From: Batrachochytrium dendrobatidis JAM81
Lineage: Eukaryota > Chytridiomycota > Chytridiomycetes > Rhizophydiales
Length of the DNA stretch: 64,000 bases
Reading direction: 5' to 3'
NCBI RefSeq assembly: GCF_000203795.2
Contig: NW_006281100.1
Coordinates: 1,323,099 to 1,387,098 of the forward strand
The position numbers were made by a program, and so were the translations under genes. Below the pieces are notes generated by a model. That model saw only the letters and a program-made list of their open reading frames with translations, did no database searches and was not told the DNA's origin. The first letter of the stretch is position 1. Every line of letters begins with the position of its first letter. Below are positions 47,530-58,326 of this stretch, piece after piece.

Positions 47530-47771
47530 TTATTTGGTCTTGGCTGGCACGATCTTTGGCGTTCCACCCATAGTTGCGTTAATCTGAGCCAACTGTGCAA
47601 TATTACGAACCAAAGACTCTTGTTCTGAAATGCTGCAACAGCTGCTTGTTTAATGCCATCAGAGCGTTGTGAGAACATGATGAAAGTGGGGCTTTCTATA
47701 CAACCAAAAAATATTTTTCTTGCTTTCATCCCTTTTGTCTTTAGCTGTGAACTAATATCTGAATGAGTCAT
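47530..47771 (-). CDS. possible two-exon micro-protein, doubtful
   Basis: Exon 1 47705-47771 (MTHSDISSQLKTKGMKARK) can be joined through a 79 bp GT-AG intron to an exon encoding EQESLVRNIAQLAQINATMG and ending at 47530, giving about 53 aa. The second exon has a convincing amphipathic, protein-like sequence in a different frame from the long ORF. Function unknown. Confidence 0.3.
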
Positions 47772-47985
47772 GCTTAACTAGTTTGACTAGTATGAGCTGA
47801 CAATGGTTATCATTCATCTCCGTCTATCCAGCCTAGTGTTTTGGTTTGTAAGTGTTTCAAGTACATGATCGAGACTACTAATGTTCATTTGTTGAATAGG
47901 TAGTACAATCATGAATTAGAAGACTGAAATATCAGTCATGGATGTTTTAAACAAAATATCCATGCACATAGATTCTTTGCTTTTA

Positions 47986-48385
47986 CCGCCGTATTCATAC
48001 AAAATGGATCACTAAATAAGGGGGTCATTACATAACAAGCAACCAAATCTCATGAAACAATTGGTGATGGTTTACTGGACAACATTGTTTTTGAACTCAT
48101 CAGTTTACTGGTCCTTCTTCTGGTGATTGGCATGTAGAGTTGTATTGACAACAGCTGAATCTGATATCTGGACTGTAATGAGTCTGGTGATTGTACAATA
48201 TATGGTCATGTCAACAAGTGCAATATCCAAAACTATAGATTGTAAGCATCATATAATGGGTGTTGTGTTTATTGAAGTAGTTAATATCCAATAGAAGGAG
48301 CATTCAACCATTGTATATTCTGAAGCAAGAGGTAATCACTGCAAGATGGTACAGAAAAGTACTCCATTTTACGTGGATACAGCTG
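47986..48385 (+). mobile_element. complete 400 bp MITE, nearly identical to 44782-45181
   Basis: Same length as the 44782 copy and differing at only a handful of bases by eye. TA flanks both sides (47984-47985 and 48386-48387). High identity implies recent transposition or duplication. Confidence 0.92.
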
Positions 48386-48866
48386 TAATATTCAAGTACC
48401 ACAGGCTGTAGCTCATCCAGATGGCTTTTCATATTGATAGGCTCAAGCAAATAGTGGAGTTTGGCCACCTAACAGCCCAAACAAAGCTCCACGATATGTC
48501 GAAATTATACCCCTCATTGATTGACCATTTAATACACATTACATTCCAACAATAAGCACAAGCTTTATGCCTCTGGCACAGCCAACCCCTCCCTGGATGA
48601 ATGGCAAGTCGGGCTGTTGATTGATATTCGTCAATGAGAACAAAGGGACTTGTCAAGCCTTATTTCTGTATTAGAGTATAAATACAATCAGAATTGCATT
48701 TCAAGCTTTACTGCATACTCTGACACTTGATTTTCCCCATATCGTCCTGTTTTGCAGATCGGGATTGGTGTGACTCTTCCCTTAATACCATTACATCTTG
48801 CTAGTCTATCCGCCTGAGCATTTCTGTAATCATCTTTATTTTAATCTTTAAACTTAATAACACGTC

Positions 48867-51800
48867 ATGCCTAACCAGAGCAACGAGCCCGCCAACACCG
48901 CTGTATCTACAAACACCCCAGCAGAAAAACAACAGCAAGTCGATGTGGTATGTTTAACCAAGTTGATTGTCCAATTCCTTTCTATTCATGACATGGCTTA
49001 GGCCCTAATTCGTTTTTCGAAATGCATCGCCCTTTCCGTAACACCCTTCATTACTGCCAATTTACAGCTGTATTCATGTAAAATGGAACGCTTGTACTTT
49101 ATCTTGCAATTTGCCTGTATTTTGCTTTGAAATAGACATGGCTGAGTGCTCTATCAGGGATTGACTACTTGAACTGCCACTAACACATTTTTACCTCGAT
49201 CGAATTTCAGAATGAGCATCTACTCTCGCTCGAGGAAGTCGAAAAAAAATACTCTGTGTCAGTCGATGCAGTGAAACCCACATTGTCTAAAGGTCTTTCC
49301 CCAGCAGAGGCTATCAAGCGTCTGGAGCAATATGGTCCCAATCAGCTATCACCGCCAAAAAAACGACACCCTTTTCTGCGTTTCATGGATCATCTTCTCG
49401 GTTTATTCAATCTCATGCTTCTCGTATCGGGCATTGCTGCCTATATTCTGCTTGCCATCAACCCCTCTGCTAATGCACAAAATGTCTATGTCGGTGCTAT
49501 TTTGATTATTGTTGCATTCATGAATGCAAGTATTGAATTCTATCAGGTTCAAAAATCTCAATCCATTCTTGAATCCTTTTTAAATCTCATTCCTTCTAAA
49601 TGTTATGCTATTCGCGAGGCAAAGCTCGCACAAATCTCTGCTCTAGAACTAGTATTGGGCGACGTTGTGTTTATCAAATCTGGCGACAAGATTCCTTCTG
49701 ACTTGCGTATTTTCTGGTCCAATGAACTCAAAGTAGACAATTCGTCTCTAACTGGTGAAGCTGAGCCTCAAGAACGTAACGCCAACAATGTCATGACAAG
49801 TCCACTGGAAGCAACTAACTTGGTATTTAACGGCACGCTCGTTGTCAATGGCGATGCTTATGGTGTCGTGATTCGAACTGGTGATAACACTGTGATTGGT
49901 CAGATTGCATCCCTCACGGCTAACGAGCAGCGTCGTAGTTCTCCGCTTTCGGATGAGATTGACACGTTTGTCAAGCTCATTACTCTAGTTGCAGGAATTG
50001 TTGCCATCATCTTCTTGATTATCGGTATTGTTGCCAAGGGTCAAAATGCTTCCCAAGCCCTCAATTTCGCCATTGGTACGTTTGTTTCGTTTGTACCCGA
50101 AGGTCTTCCGGCCACTGTCACCATGTTGCTCACTATTGCAGCAAAGCGTATGGCTGGTCGTAATGTGCTCGTCAAGGATCTGCAGGGTGTTGAAACCCTT
50201 GGTGCCATTACCCTTCTTGCTACTGACAAAACTGGCACTCTGACTCGTAACCAAATGACCGTGACTTATGTTTGGACTGGATCTCGTCTGTTTTATGCAC
50301 AGAGTCAATCGTCTACCGAGGCGCAGCACGCTGTTCCCTTGGACATGGACCATGCTGGTGTCAATGAGCTGATTCATATGTCACTTTTGTGCTCTCGTGC
50401 TCGTTTTGAGTCCAACGATGGTCCAATTGCTACTCGTCCTATTCTTGGTGATGCTACTGAAGCTGGTCTTTTGCGCAACGGTGCTGCAAAACTTGTTGAT
50501 TTCGAGTCTGTCGAAGACCGATTCCCCAAGATATTCGAAATTCCCTTCAACTCGGAAAACAAATGGGCCATGACGATTCATCAGAAAAAACATGCCAATG
50601 GCGAAATGATGGCTTACCTCAAAGGTGCACCAGAACGTGTTCTTCGTCTTTGCACTACCTTTTTTGATGGTACCAATGTCGTTCCTCTGACAGAACAACA
50701 CAAGGCTTCGTTTGAAGACATGTATCAGTTTATGGCTTCCAAAGGACATCGTGTGCTTGCTTTTGCTGCTCTGGCTCTTCCCGGTGATCAGTATCCCGCC
50801 AATTTCGTGTTTACCAAAGACCCTGTCAACTATCCCAAAAACAATCTTACCTTTTATGGACTTGTTTCCCTTGAAGATCCTCCCAAGCATGGTGTACGTG
50901 AGGCTGTTGGTCACTGCCGTGAAGCTGGCATTCGTGTCATGATGGTTACTGGTGATCACCCTCTCACTGCCGAGGCCATTGGTCGCAAAATCAATCTCAT
51001 GTTGCAAGACACCAAGGAAACCCTTGCCAAGAAGCGCAACGTACCCATATCACAAATTCCGGAAAGCGATGTGAATGCTATTGTTATTCATGGTGAAAAG
51101 ATTGATGGTCTGACTGAAGCTGATTGGGACAATATCTTTTCCAAAGAAGAAATTATCTTTGCTCGTACATCTCCCAAACACAAGTTGCAGATTGTCAAGC
51201 ATGCCCAAGCTCTCGGACACATTGTTGGTGTTACAGGTGATGGTGTTAATGATTCTCCTGCCTTGAAAAAGGCTGATTTGGGTATTGCCATGAACGTGTC
51301 TGGATCTGATGTGTCCAAAGAAGCTGCAGCCATGATTCTGATTGACGACAATTTTGCATCCACTGTCAATGGTATTGAAGAGGGTCGATTGATTTTCCAA
51401 AATTTGAAAAAATCGATTCAGTATACTGTTACACACACTATGCCTGAAGTGTGGGCCAACTTGCTCTATATCGTTGTTCCATTGCCGCTGCCATTGACTG
51501 CTATTCAGATTATTATTGTTGATCTTGGATTTGAACTGTTCCTTGCTCTTTCCTATGCCTGGGATCTGCCTGAATCAAAGACTGGTTTGATGAAACTGCG
51601 ACCCCGTAAACCTGTTACTCCCGAGTCCATTGCTCGTACCAAGCGTATTGCTGCTCGTAAATCTGAAGGATCTGCTGAAGCACAAGGATTTGCCAAATTT
51701 ACCAAGGCGATTTCTACTCCATTTACAGCCGTGTTTTGGCATGATTTTATGGAAAAGCGTGATGAAGAAACTCTTGTTGATTCTAACTTGCTTTTATGGT

Positions 51801-52357
51801 CATACCTTGAGGCTGGCACTATTATGTCGATCGGTTGCTTTGTTTCGTACTTTGTTGCCTTTTACTACTATCGTCGTATTTTACCGATCGATGCAGTCAA
51901 CTTTGGCAACGTTTGGGGAACTGACAGTGGTCCTATTACACTATCGAGTGGCTTAGTCTTGGACAATGATGCTCAACTGAAAACGCTCTACTATGCACAA
52001 TCTGGCTACTATCTTGCCATTATGATTCAGCAAAGTTTCAACATGTTTATTTGCAAGGCTCGCTTTGGTATTCCGTTTGGTTGGTTCATGTTCAGCAATA
52101 TATACAATTTTACTGGTCTCATTGGCGGTGTTATCTTTACCATGGCAATGGTTTATATTCCACCTTTCAATGTTGCTTTTGGCACCAACTGGAGATTCCA
52201 CCCCATCTTGTGGTTGATACCCATGGCATTTGGTATCTTTTTAGTCTTTTATGCTGTTGTTCGTATTCTCATTCAGCGTGCGCGCAATCCCATCAAGTAT
52301 TCCAAGGATGTTGACGGTCTTCAAATGCATCCCACAAGATGGTCTACTGGCAGATAA
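48867..52357 (+). CDS. P-type ATPase of the Na,K/H,K (type IIC) group
   Basis: Predicted 1075 aa from exons 48867-48947 and 49211-52357. An ion pump of the plasma membrane. Visible are the actuator TGEAEP, M4 FVPEGLPATVTMLLTIAAKR, the phosphorylation site DKTGTLTRNQM, the nucleotide site KGAPERVL, MVTGDHPLTAEAIG, the hinge TGDGVNDSPALKKADLGIAM, and M5-M6 SIQYTVTHTMPEV to IIVDLGFELFLALSYAW. Overall similarity is to animal Na,K-ATPase alpha, a group known from zoosporic fungi but lost from most Dikarya. It differs from animal pumps at several ion-site positions (see findings), so the transported ions are uncertain. Exon 1 is a hydrophilic leader of 27 codons; the 263 bp intron holds a MITE fragment. 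Confidence 0.93.
49065..49180 (-). mobile_element. MITE end fragment inside ATPase intron 1
   Basis: CAGCTGTATTCATGTAAAAT follows TA (49063-49064), and about 115 bp resembles the reverse complement of the family right half. The other end is absent. It occupies nearly half of the intron. Confidence 0.7.
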
Positions 52358-52924
52358 ACAACCGTCTTATTTTAATTCAACTTTTTCAAGCAAATTCTAA
52401 CTAGCATTCTACCTACAAACTCTTGGAGTCATATAATAAAAATGCATAGCTTGAATTTTAAACATTTATTACACCTTTAGTAGGTTGTGGAAGGTTGAAG
52501 CGAATGTCAAAAGGTGTATTTTACTCAAATCAACAAGTCTAATTAAAATGAATGAATCTGTTCAAAGCTATAGTCTGATTTGTGCATCATACGATGAATA
52601 TTGTATTTATTGAGGAATTGAGAATGCTAATTATAATAGAAAATCAACAAATATTTAACTGTTTATTCCAAAGTAAAACAAGGCAGTGAATACAGGTGTT
52701 TCATTTTACGCAAATATGGCTGTAAATATAGATTTTGATATCAATTATCAAAGCAATGTGTATATATTGCAACATATTTTAATGACTGGAGTAGGACCAA
52801 CGATCAGTCATACAAAAACGCTTGCTATCACAGATGGATAGAATGGAATAAACCATATACATGCTTTTTAGAAATCTTTATACAAGAATTAGTGTAACAT
52901 ACCAAAAAGCATTCACATATTAAA
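52358..52924. other. intergenic region between convergent ATPase and Hsp20 genes
   Basis: Holds a half MITE (52553-52722); the rest is AT-rich 3' flank without recognisable content. Confidence 0.55.
52553..52722 (+). mobile_element. MITE remnant, right half
   Basis: Contains the GCATCATACGATGAATATTG block and the right end CATTTTACGCAAATATGGCTG, followed by TA (52723-52724). The left half is not visible. Confidence 0.7.
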
Positions 52925-53518
52925 TCACAATATCAAAACTACCTTGAGTTCAAGCAAACCATGGTTATGCTGAGCGTGAATATCATCCGAGTCGATTCCG
53001 CTTGGAAGTGGAATCATTCTGTAAAATTTACCAAATCGTCGTTCATTTACATAATATTCGGCACCTTCAGCATTACAAGATCTTTCTGATAATCCATTGA
53101 TAACAATCTAATCCATACAATGACACATATTGATGTGTTCAATTGAAAGTGTATCCATGAGAATGCTTAGCAGGTTTTGTCTAGACAAGTTATTGATTTA
53201 CCTGATTTGGTCCTAGTTCTACTTTTACTTGATTTATAGCGATACCAGGAAGATCCATGCAGATTACAATATCGGATGGCGTTTCATAGATGTCGACGGA
53301 TGGACACCAGTGCGAGTCCACTATTTCATATTTAGGATACTTTGAAAACCAAGGCATGCACTGATCAAGCCCAATATTTACATTTTATATTGTTATATAG
53401 GGGTTTTATCCAAGTTTCAATACATGAACATTACAAATGTATGGTGTGTTGGAAGCTTTACCTCCATATAGGGAGTGCTAAAGTCAACAGGATGTCCAGT
53501 TTTTCTGATAGGAAACAT
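52925..53518 (-). CDS. small heat shock protein (Hsp20/alpha-crystallin domain)
   Basis: Predicted 132 aa from exons 53462-53518, 53202-53360 and 52925-53107; all joins are phase 0. Hsp20 proteins are ATP-independent holdase chaperones. The alpha-crystallin domain is clear: HWCPSVDIYETPSDIVICMD, LPGIAINQVKVELG, IVINGLSERS, then YYVNERRFGKFYRMIPLPSG and DIHAQHNHGLLELK. The usual end of the domain (LTITIPK) is replaced by VVLIL and a stop, with no IxI tail. Either the protein is truncated or a final exon after the GTAGTT at 52942 was not found. These exons are too short to stand out as ORFs. Confidence 0.82.
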
Positions 53519-53688
53519 TGTTGAATACAGTATACCAGCTGGTTAAACTTGGTTGTACTATTTATTGGGTCAAGGAAAAACTACAATCCAAAAAGTTTAA
53601 TTTTGACTTTTGAAAACTTGGGAAAAACTGGCCTCTAAATTTGCCAATTATTACGATTTTGTCATTACAAGCATCCAATAGCGGCACC

Positions 53689-55155
53689 ATGAGTCAACCT
53701 AATGTTTCTAATACAAAAGAGGGAAGATTCAGTCATGATTCTGAAGATATAGATGCAGATTTGGTACTCCAAGGCGATGACGAAGACGAGAAGGAGAAGC
53801 AAATCCAGGTACATTCCCTATACACGCTTTGATATTCCCACTCAAATATATTACTGTGGTAATAAAAGGCAATGCACTATGACAGAATAAACATGTATTT
53901 ACTGAACTTTGTAGAATTACATCTCGACTTCCAGGATGCTGTTTGAAGCCGACGGAGTGAATACGCTCACTGATACAGAAATCGCCAAATTTCTATATGC
54001 AAAAAATGGTCATCGAGGAAAAGCCATGTCTGCTCTATCAGAAACACTAGTGAGTTTTGATTATCAATGAGGCCTCGTATCATGACATGTATACAATAGC
54101 TAATAGTATGACTTGATGTATACCCAATACTATTTGCTTATCAACCAAGGCATGGCGAGCCAAGTTTAAACCAGAGACATTGCTAAAGGAAATATCGAGT
54201 AGTTTGAGCGAGTCTGGAAAGTTGCAGTTTTGGGGAAAAGCTCTAGATGGGTCACAGATCTTGATATGGACTGGTGCAAGACATGTTCCACCACGTACTG
54301 AGCAGGATATAGATTGTGAAATCCAGTTTTTGGTTCGCACGATTGAACATGCAGTACGTAATGGGCAAGTTTAATCTGGATTGAACATTATACTTCATAC
54401 TGGTCTTTTCAGCAAAAGATGAACCTGTTTTGATTAACCTTGACTGAAATCGACTCTTTAGAACATTGACAAATACAATGACAATTATTTTCGATCGACA
54501 AAATATGCGGACAGATAAATCAGATCTAAAGATTGTTGCAAAATTAGTGCCAATATTGCAGAGTCATTATCCAGAACGACTGAGTCGCATGTATATATTT
54601 CCAACAAACATGCTTTTCAAGGTGGTATGGAACATGGCAAAAGGATACTTGGATCCAGTAACACTTTCCAAGGTAGAGTCGATATTTTATTGGAATTTCA
54701 CAAATAGTAGTTTTGTGCATAGGCTAAACTTGTATCTCAACCGCATCAATAATATTTAGATTCATGTTAAAGAATCACCTGCATCATTGGCGGGATGGGT
54801 GTCTCGAGAAAACTTATTTGTTCGATATGGTGGATTAGCAAACGATCCATTCGAAACTGATACTGCACAATTATCAGAGGTTGCGTCAGCCATTGCGACA
54901 CAAGGAAATATGCCAGTGGCAGATTCGAGTCAGCAACAAATGGATTCGGCAAATTCTGGAAATACATCAGTAGATGCCGTTTCTGAATGTATAGCAGACC
55001 AAAAAAGTTTACAATCTTCATATATTACAGCATCTTCATCTGAATCACAAAACGCGATTCAATCTATTCCCAAAAAGTTGGTTGCCAATATAGCCAAACC
55101 AATGGTTGATATTGAAAATGTATGGGAAGCACCCAGTGAGTTTCAACATATTTAA
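53689..55155 (+). CDS. CRAL-TRIO (Sec14-like) lipid-binding protein
   Basis: Predicted 358 aa from exons 53689-53808, 53915-54049, 54150-54364, 54462-54672 and 54760-55155. CRAL-TRIO proteins bind or exchange phosphoinositides and other lipids. After an acidic N-terminus comes the CRAL-TRIO-N helix region (DTEIAKFLYAKNGHRGKAMS, AWRAKFKPETLL), then the pocket (GKLQFWGKALDGSQILIWTG, RNGTLTNTMTIIFDRQNM, ILQSHYPERLSRMYIFPTNM, VVWNMAKGYLDPVTLSK). The third intron starts with GC, not GT, and its splicing restores RNGTLTN. The C-terminal tail is Ser/Gln/Asn-rich. The 3' end may extend by one exon to about 55250 if the GTGAGT at 55137 is used. Confidence 0.85.
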
Positions 55156-55259
55156 GATTAGATTGTCGAGGATAGAGATATAAACCTGTTAAACCAATGA
55201 CTAATAAAGTATATCTAAATAGAAAACAATCAAGAAAATAGACTGTATTAAGCATTTGG

Positions 55260-55949
55260 TCATGGAGCTAAACGACACATTGTCCAAGATCCATGGGCTG
55301 CAGGATCATTGATACGATCCAAGTTAATATCTCGAGAGTACTTGAGACGATCGTGCAATCGAGAGCGTCGTCCCTGCCAGAATTCGACCACATCAGGAAC
55401 AAGTCGATATCCACCCCAGTGAGGAGGTCTTGGAGGATCAGCATCATCTTGGAATTGTTCAACAAATGACTGATGTAGTGCCTCTAATTCTGACCTTCCT
55501 TGGATCGTGGTGCTTTGAGGTGAAGCCCATGCGCCAATGCGACTGCCCAATGGACGGGATGCATAATACTGATCGCTTTCAGCTGGGTCAATGCGGACAA
55601 TACGACCTTCAAATCGAGCAGATCTCTGACCCCACCAAAAAGTCATTGCTGCCCATGGATTCTTCTCCATTTCCTGGGCTTTGCGAGAATCATAGTTGGT
55701 AAATATGGTCAGACCTCGAGCGTCAAGACCTTTAAGTAGAACCATACGACACGAAGGACGACCAGTCTCTGCAGATGCAGTAGCCAGAGCGACTGCATTG
55801 GGTTCAGCATCAGCAGGTAATTGAGTTTTTGCTTGGATAAGCCAGGCATTCAATAGCTCAAATGGGTCTTTTGGTGCTGCATCTTCAACTAGAACATCCT
55901 GTTCATAGGATATACGCATACTTGCCAACGATCCCGAATCCAGATCCAT
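55260..55949 (-). CDS. PDX3: pyridoxamine 5'-phosphate oxidase
   Basis: An intronless ORF of 229 aa from the ATG at 55949 (an upstream in-frame TTG is not used), the same size as yeast Pdx3. An FMN enzyme that oxidises pyridoxamine or pyridoxine phosphate to pyridoxal phosphate (vitamin B6). Signatures in order: DPFELLNAWL, NAVALATASAETGRPSCRMV, LLKGLDARGLTIFTNYDSRK, AAMTFWWGQRSARFEGRIVR, YYASRPLGSRIGAWASPQS, and the C-terminal PPHWGGYRLVPDVVEFWQGR with SRLHDRL. Substrate and FMN binding motifs are all present. It is convergent with the CRAL-TRIO gene (about 100 bp apart). Confidence 0.97.
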   Translation of the reverse strand: MDLDSGSLASMRISYEQDVLVEDAAPKDPFELLNAWLIQAKTQLPADAEPNAVALATASAETGRPSCRMVLLKGLDARGLTIFTNYDSRKAQEMEKNPWAAMTFWWGQRSARFEGRIVRIDPAESDQYYASRPLGSRIGAWASPQSTTIQGRSELEALHQSFVEQFQDDADPPRPPHWGGYRLVPDVVEFWQGRRSRLHDRLKYSRDINLDRINDPAAHGSWTMCRLAP

Positions 55950-56550
55950 GTTGATGCTGCTGTAGATTGATACAATATTCAAATATGAATATCAACTGTT
56001 ATTGCAGTTGTATTCATGTAAAACAAACCACTTGATTCACTGCCTTTTTTGCTCGGGAATAAACAATGGCTAGATATTCGTTGTGCTTTCTATTGGAGAT
56101 TGACTGCAATCAACATACTGTCCATCATATAATAAACTATAGTTTCGAATTAAAATTATTCTATTTGGATCGTCATTGTACAACTACAGGATTCATTACA
56201 ATCTAGATATTGGGACTATTGCCAATAAACTCATTTTGTATTTTAAAGACTCGAATACGCACTAGTTTAAAAACAATTCCAGGAATGCAACTCTACATGC
56301 CAATCACCAGGAGAAAGATGGATAGATTTGATATGAATTGACCAATCAATTCATGATGCTTTTACTATGCACTAAACTCTTGATGTTTTATTTTACATGA
56401 ATATGGCAGTATTTCTGGTTGTATTTCAATTGGCTTCAAATCACCAAACTATTAGTCTAATTTCGCCCACGTGACTACTTTCAAACTGCCAAATCCTCAC
56501 TAGTCGCATTCCTACAACCTTCACTCAATTGCCGCAGTGTTTGATTCAGG
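55950..56550. promoter_or_regulatory. divergent upstream region of PDX3 and UBC6
   Basis: Contains a complete MITE (56005-56409) starting 56 bp from the PDX3 ATG and a CACGTG motif at 56468-56473, about 78 bp before the UBC6 ATG. The MITE therefore occupies most of the shared promoter region. Confidence 0.5.
56005..56409 (-). mobile_element. complete MITE copy, inverted orientation
   Basis: 405 bp. Left end CAGTTGTATTCATGTAAAAC; right end TTTTACATGAATATGGCAG followed by TA. The interior is the reverse complement of the 44782 copy (TTACAATCTAGATATTGGGA). The left TA has changed to TG. Confidence 0.85.
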
Positions 56551-58026
56551 ATGGCGTCTAAAGGTGCCTACAAGAGACTGACTAAAGAGTTTATGCTGAT
56601 TCAGGCATCTCCTACTCCGTTTATTGTTGCAAAACCATTGGATAATAATATTCTTGAATGGTATGCTGTCAATTGCCCATGTCATTCCCTTTAGTTTGCT
56701 GGACTATCAGACTGCCAGTAGTAATATAAAGGGGCGACTTTATCCACCAATTCGACCCCTCGTCTCTAGTACTATTTGCAGAATCAACAGTGCCATGAAC
56801 TGCATATTTTATATCCATACTTCAACTTACATGATTACTTTGGAACTATACGTCTACTTTACACTTTAAATTCAGGCACTATATTTTGACTGGACCTCCT
56901 AATTCGTTGTATGAAGGTAGGACTTGCTTTACCATGCATCTCTGGTATTGGCATTTATTCAAGAGGATTATCTTGTCTGCTCAATATTTACAAGTACTTA
57001 TTGGATATGCAACCTGTATGCGTTTCTTGACTCTACCACCTTGATTGAATGCTTTGCTGCTGGATGCAATTCTTAATCATACAGGAGGTACGTTTTGGAT
57101 TCTTATTTGATTATAGGCTACTTGTTACTGATTTCCTGACACTATTTAATAGGTCAGTATCATGGCAAGCTCAACTTCCCTTCAGACTATCCATACAAGG
57201 TTTGATTATAATAGTTTAGGCGAAAACTATTGGAATGGTTTATTTTGGATAAGCTAACTTGTGATGAATACCAGCCTCCAAGTATTAAGATGATGACACC
57301 GAATGGTTAGTTTAGACTTGATCATGATGGCCAATAGAGAGATTGAATTGTTTATAGGACGGTATCAAAGCTAAATTACCTTTTCATATCAAACTAGGTC
57401 GATTTCAAACGGATTTTAGGCTTTGTTTGACAATGAGTGATTATCACCCAGGAAGTTGGAATCCAGCATGGTCTGTGTCGACCATTCTTACAGGGCTATT
57501 AAGCTTTATGGTAAGGGATGCCGTGTATGCGTATGTCATTAGATGCTTTACTACATCATGTCATTAAACTCGTGGATATTGTTGGAAACAATAGCTCGAG
57601 GACCATGCAACCACAGGAAGTATCACCACATCATCAGCAGAGAAACGGCAGTTGGCGAGCAAGTCCAAAAAATGGAATCTAAGCAGTCCCAAATTTAAGG
57701 AGGTTTTTCCAGAGGTCTGCAGAGAAATGGAGGAAGAAATGAACGCCAAAGCAGCAGGACAAAATCTCGACTCGTCCAAGTCTACCAAGTCCTTATCATC
57801 TGCACGAATGAGTTCCTCATCATGCCAGCTGAGTCAACGACACAACTCTACTGGTGCTGTAGTAGGATCAGCAAGAGGGAGTGAGACGGAGCCTGCAAGA
57901 TTGGTGGCAGCGCCTAGCAAAAAACCATCGACTCCATGGTCGTTTCGATCACACACAATAGGAGCAGTGATTTTATGCCTGGCATTATATCTGATCACAG
58001 TCAAGATCTTTAGTCGAACACAATAG
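56551..58026 (+). CDS. UBC6: UBC6-type ER-anchored ubiquitin-conjugating enzyme E2
   Basis: Predicted 258 aa from exons 56551-56660, 56876-56916, a 3-nt exon 57085-57087, 57153-57199, 57275-57305, 57398-57510 and 57595-58026. Tail-anchored E2 of ER-associated degradation. Signatures: AYKRLTKEFMLIQASPTPFI, HYILTGPPNSLYEGGQYHGK, FPSDYPYKPPSIKMMTPNGR, the active-site cysteine in RLCLTMSDYHPGSWNPAWSV, LTGLLSFM, then EEMNAKAAG and a C-terminal membrane anchor (TIGAVILCLALYLITVKIF). The GAG microexon supplies the second Gly of the conserved GGQYHG motif; skipping it keeps frame but loses one Gly. Very short exons explain the lack of a long ORF over the core domain. Confidence 0.93.
57085..57087 (+). 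other. UBC6: predicted 3-nucleotide microexon of UBC6
   Basis: The bases GAG are flanked by an acceptor (CATACAG) and a donor (GTACGT). Including them gives YEGGQYHGK, matching the usual UBC6 motif. Confidence 0.6.
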
Positions 58027-58326
58027 CATTCCAGACTGGCTGTATATGCATGACTAAGATATGGACTAGTTTAACTTTGGAAATAGAAGGATGAAGCTGC
58101 TCCAAAAAGTTTAAACTCGACATTTCGATCGAGTCTATTGCTATCACCAGTTCATCCCGCTTTTGCTACCCAGTATCATTAACTTCATGCCAAAGTTTAC
58201 TGTTTTCTGAATGACCATTGCACGACTACTGCCAAATAAAACCACTTTTGATTTACAAATTGAGAAAACCAACCTGTCAGCACAACTATTCAATCTACTG
58301 TTGGTTATTTTATTGTTTGCTACCAC

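Larger units (their letters stand above)
47210..48866. other. intergenic region upstream of the Na,K-ATPase-like gene
   Basis: Includes a doubtful small gene (47530-47771), a possible MITE end fragment at about 47307-47326 (AGTACCCACGTAAAATTA) and a complete MITE (47986-48385). The last 480 bp presumably carry the promoter of the ATPase gene. No other gene is supported. Confidence 0.5.

Noticed and set aside
50381..51007. Long minus-strand ORF (208 aa) over the ATPase gene
   Set aside because: It lies antisense within the conserved ATPase exon and has no domain; it is a shadow of biased codon use.
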